In this document: positions 61,597 through 64,000 of the stretch, one piece after another
Numbering within the stretch: the first letter of the stretch is position 1
Layout: each line of letters opens with the position of its first letter
Assembly: GCF_004327285.1 (NCBI RefSeq)
Contig: NZ_QJUI01000004.1
Coordinates: 1-64,000 of the forward strand
Direction of reading: 5' to 3'
Length of the DNA: 64,000 nucleotides
From: Phytopseudomonas daroniae
GTDB lineage: Bacteria; Pseudomonadota; Gammaproteobacteria; Pseudomonadales; Pseudomonadaceae
Notes under the pieces: generated by a model
Told to the model about the DNA's origin: nothing
Seen by the model: only the letters and a program-made list of their open reading frames with translations
The model's database searches: none
Position numbers and translations under genes: made by a program

Positions 61597-61830
61597 GCGG
61601 GTCACTGCAGCGATGAAATCACGTCTATCCTGATTCCCCAGCGCAAGGGCGAACCACTCATCCTCACCAGCGATGAACCATCCCGCCTCGGCTGAACACT
61701 GGACGAACTCGTCCCGCTCGAGACCAACGCAGCTTTCACTGCGCAATCCCTGGCGGTCGCCCAGGCACTGCGCCGGGATACCGGCAAAGTCAATGGTGCT
61801 TCCATTGCCCTGGGTCATCCCATCGCCCCG
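61597..61830 (+). pseudogene. Acetyl-CoA acetyltransferase (thiolase) remnant
   Basis: One frame reads AGHCSDEITSILIPQRKGEP, then after a TGA continues [20 protein letters not shown] and [10 protein letters not shown]. These match the thiolase segments FxDEIxPVxIPQRKGDP, the ExNEAFAAQSLAV region and the IALGHPIGASG motif. About 100 residues between the first two parts are missing, and the sequence after HPI no longer matches. It is the decayed end of an atoB/phaA-like gene with an internal deletion and one stop codon. Confidence 0.7.
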
Positions 61831-61928
61831 CGCCGTCATGCACACTGGCAATGCCGAGTATCCGCTTGTGGCACCCGCGCCTGGCCGCTACGTGAAGCAG
61901 TGAATGTCTGACCTTGGGAAATCGATCG

Positions 61929-63002
61929 ATGAAGCAGCAGCACAGGAAGAACCTCACCCGTGTGGTGGTCGTGGCCGCCCTGGTCGCCGTTGTCGCCCTG
62001 GTATGGATGAAGTTGCGCCCAAGCGGACTGGGTGAGGGTTTCGCCAGCGCCAACGGCCGTATCGAAGCCACCGAAGTGGACGTGGCCAGCAAGCTGGCCG
62101 GCCGGCTCCTGGAAATCGAGGTCGAGGAAGGCGACTTCGTCCAGGCCGGGCAGATCCTGGCGCGCATGGATACCCAGGTGCTCGTGGCGCAGTTGAACCA
62201 GGCCCAGGCCCAGGTACGCCAGGCGCAGAACGCCACCCGTACGGCCCATTCCCAGGTCTCCCTGCGGCAAAGCGAGAAGGTCACCGCCGAAGCCGTGGTG
62301 CGCCAGCGCCGCGCCGAACTCAGCGCCACGCAGAAACGCCATGAGCGTACCGCGATCCTGGTCAAGCGCAATGCCCTGCCACGCCAGCAACTCGATGACG
62401 ACCTGGCCGCCCTGCAGAGCGGCCAGGCCGCCCTCGCCGCCGCGCAGTCCCAGGTGGTCTCGGCCCAGGCCGGCATCGAGGCCGCGCAATCCCAGGTGAT
62501 CGAGGCCGAATCGGCGGTGCAGGCCGCCCAGGCCAGCGTCGAGCGGCTGCAGGCCGATATCGAGGACAGCCAGCTCAAGGCACCGCGCAGCGGCCGCGTG
62601 CAGTACCGTATCAGCCAGCCCGGCGAAGTGCTGGCCGCGGGCGGCAAGGTGCTCAACCTGGTCGACCTCAACGATGTCTACATGAACATCTTCCTGCCTT
62701 CGCAGCAGGCCGGCCGGGTCGCCCTCGGTTCCGATGTGCACCTGGTGCTGGATGCGGCGCCGCAGTATGTGATCCCGGCCAAGGTGACCTTCGTGGCCAG
62801 CGTCGCGCAGTTCACGCCGAAGACCGTGGAAACCGCCAGCGAACGCGAGAAGCTGATGTTCCGGATCAAGGCGCGGATCGACCCCGACTTGCTCAAGGCG
62901 CATCTGGAGCAGGTCAAGACCGGCATCCCCGGCATGGCCTACCTGAAACTCGACGCTGCCGCCGAATGGCCGCAAGACCTGCAGATCCGGATTCCCCAAT
63001 GA
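61929..63002 (+). CDS. HlyD-family membrane fusion protein
   Basis: The 357-residue periplasmic adaptor has one N-terminal helix ([16 protein letters not shown]), lipoyl-like motif [20 protein letters not shown], a long coiled coil (about 85-205) with heptad Gln/Ala, and [17 protein letters not shown]. It links an inner-membrane ABC pump to an outer-membrane channel. The ATG at 61929 is chosen. The stop overlaps the ABC gene start by 4 bp, as in yhiI-rbbA-type operons. Confidence 0.88.
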   Translation: MKQQHRKNLTRVVVVAALVAVVALVWMKLRPSGLGEGFASANGRIEATEVDVASKLAGRLLEIEVEEGDFVQAGQILARMDTQVLVAQLNQAQAQVRQAQNATRTAHSQVSLRQSEKVTAEAVVRQRRAELSATQKRHERTAILVKRNALPRQQLDDDLAALQSGQAALAAAQSQVVSAQAGIEAAQSQVIEAESAVQAAQASVERLQADIEDSQLKAPRSGRVQYRISQPGEVLAAGGKVLNLVDLNDVYMNIFLPSQQAGRVALGSDVHLVLDAAPQYVIPAKVTFVASVAQFTPKTVETASEREKLMFRIKARIDPDLLKAHLEQVKTGIPGMAYLKLDAAAEWPQDLQIRIPQ

Positions 63003-64000
63003 CGCAGAGCCCCTCCGTCGTGGCGCAACTGCTCGACGTCAGCCTGCGCTACGGCAAGACCTGCGCGGTGGATCACGTCAGCCTGGAGATTCCCGCCAGG
63101 CGCATGATCGGCCTGATCGGCCCGGACGGGGTCGGCAAGTCCAGCCTGCTGGCGCTGATCGCCGGGGCGCGCAAGCTGCAGGACGGCACGGTGCGGGTGC
63201 TCGATGGCGACATGGCCGACGCCGGCCACCGCCGCGCCATCTGCCCGCGCATCGCCTACATGCCCCAGGGCCTGGGCAAGAACCTCTACCCGACCCTGAC
63301 CGTGTTCGAGAACCTCGACTTCTTCGGCCGGCTGTTCGGCCAGGACGCAGCGGAACGCAAGGCGCGCATCGCCGACCTGGTGCAGAGCACCGGCCTCGCG
63401 CCCTTCACCGAGCGCCCGGCGGGCAAGCTGTCCGGCGGCATGAAGCAGAAGCTCGGGCTGTGCTGCGCGCTGATCCACGACCCGGACCTGCTGATCCTCG
63501 ACGAACCCACCACCGGCGTCGACCCGCTGGCGCGCAACCAGTTCTGGGAGCTGATCGAGCGCATCCGCACGCGCCGTCCCGGCATGAGCGTGCTGGTCGC
63601 CACCGCCTACATGGACGAAGCCCAGCGTTTCGACTGGCTGGTGGCCATGGACGACGGCAAGGTGCTGGATACCGGCACTCCCGGCGAACTGCTCGAACGC
63701 ACCGCCACCGACAACCTGGAAGAAGCCTTCATCGCCCTGTTGCCCGAAGCCAAGCGCAGCGGCCACCATGCCCTGGTGATTCCACCGCGCCCGGCGGCCA
63801 GCGGCAACGACGCGGTGGCCATCGAGGCCCATGGCCTGACCTGTCGCTTCGGCGATTTCGTCGCCGTCGACCACGTGGATTTCCGCATCGAACGCGGGGA
63901 GATCTTCGGCTTCCTCGGCTCCAATGGCTGCGGCAAGTCGACCACCATGAAGATGCTCACCGGCCTGCAGCCGGCCAGCGAAGGCGAAGCCTTCCTGTTC
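62999..64000 (+). CDS. RbbA/YhiH-like tandem ABC transporter (cut by window edge)
   Basis: The visible 334 codons encode one complete ABC domain and the start of a second. Domain 1 has Walker [29 protein letters not shown] and [12 protein letters not shown]; the second begins at about residue 275 with Walker [12 protein letters not shown]. Two ATPase domains in one chain, followed by an ABC-2 membrane part, is the RbbA/YhiH plan. The C-terminal part lies outside the window. Substrate unknown, possibly drugs or lipids. Confidence 0.85.
   Translation, partial: MTQSPSVVAQLLDVSLRYGKTCAVDHVSLEIPARRMIGLIGPDGVGKSSLLALIAGARKLQDGTVRVLDGDMADAGHRRAICPRIAYMPQGLGKNLYPTLTVFENLDFFGRLFGQDAAERKARIADLVQSTGLAPFTERPAGKLSGGMKQKLGLCCALIHDPDLLILDEPTTGVDPLARNQFWELIERIRTRRPGMSVLVATAYMDEAQRFDWLVAMDDGKVLDTGTPGELLERTATDNLEEAFIALLPEAKRSGHHALVIPPRPAASGNDAVAIEAHGLTCRFGDFVAVDHVDFRIERGEIFGFLGSNGCGKSTTMKMLTGLQPASEGEAFLF

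Larger units (their letters stand above)
61481..61928. other. Spacer with hairpin and thiolase remnant
   Basis: This 448-bp region between sodC and the hlyD-like gene contains a strong hairpin (61543-61587) and decayed thiolase coding sequence (61597-61830), both entered separately. No intact gene is present. Confidence 0.6.

Noticed and set aside
61396..61851. 151-codon minus-strand frame after sodC
   Set aside because: It runs opposite to the thiolase remnant and sodC end. The thiolase reading on the plus strand explains the conservation better.
1..64000. CRISPR array, tRNA, rRNA or prophage
   Set aside because: No regularly spaced 25-40 bp repeats, no cloverleaf with a T-loop and no phage structural genes were found. 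All repeat families seen are dispersed or have units of about 360 bp.

Overview
This window is a chromosomal segment from a Pseudomonas-type gammaproteobacterium. The flagellar/chemotaxis block (flhA-flhF-fleN-fliA-cheYZAB-motCD-parC-parP-cheW-DUF2802), the ccmABCDEFGHI operon on the far side of a small fliK/flhB-like pair, ihfB bordering a surface-polysaccharide locus, and the many short palindromic intergenic repeats are all typical of Pseudomonas. Gene order and protein sequences resemble P. aeruginosa, but the left half is arranged differently, so a non-aeruginosa species is likely. All calls were made by eye from the sequence. No database search was run.

Region by region: (1) 1-4120: the tail of an IS5-type transposase, repeat-rich spacers, a toxin-first HigBA module and a membrane diguanylate cyclase. 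(2) 4121-24669: a minus-strand surface-glycan locus of 19 genes, much of it AT-rich. It encodes a WbpM-like 4,6-dehydratase, PglE/PglD/PglC-like proteins, NeuC/NeuB/NeuA homologues, two Gfo/Idh/MocA oxidoreductases, a TviB-type UDP-sugar dehydrogenase, two GT4 glycosyltransferases, three divergent GT-B-like proteins with an HP motif, an orphan membrane protein, an orphan 175-residue protein and two small lipoproteins. (3) 25146-29021: a complete IS5-family element, a beta-CASP metallo-hydrolase carrying an in-frame repeat insertion, a HigBA module whose toxin is frameshifted by a 4-bp duplication, and ihfB. (4) 29022-36672: small metabolic and regulatory genes (YheU, an MFS transporter, an SDR, PcaR, YqjI-YqjH) separated by dispersed repeats, a MITE-like element and a tandem array of about 360-bp units. 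(5) 36673-43972: ccmA-I plus a lipoprotein, nearly all joined by 4-bp overlaps. (6) 44140-60729: flagellar export, placement and chemotaxis genes. (7) 60959-64000: periplasmic Cu/Zn superoxide dismutase, a decayed thiolase, and an HlyD/ABC exporter cut by the window edge.

How the genes fit together: in the glycan locus the dehydratase, aminotransferase and acetyltransferase would make UDP-N,N'-diacetylbacillosamine. That sugar can either be loaded onto a lipid carrier by the PglC-like transferase or be diverted by NeuC-, NeuB- and NeuA-like enzymes to a CMP-activated nonulosonic acid, probably of the legionaminic type. No Wzx, Wzy, Wzz, Wzm/Wzt or ligase is recognisable, and three consecutive unfamiliar HP-motif proteins are the best candidates for nonulosonate transferases. 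This is the most likely place for undescribed biology here. The flagellar block encodes the flagellar export gate component FlhA, the polar placement pair FlhF/FleN, sigma-28, the full CheY/Z/A/B/W set, its polar localisation proteins ParC/ParP and the MotCD stator.
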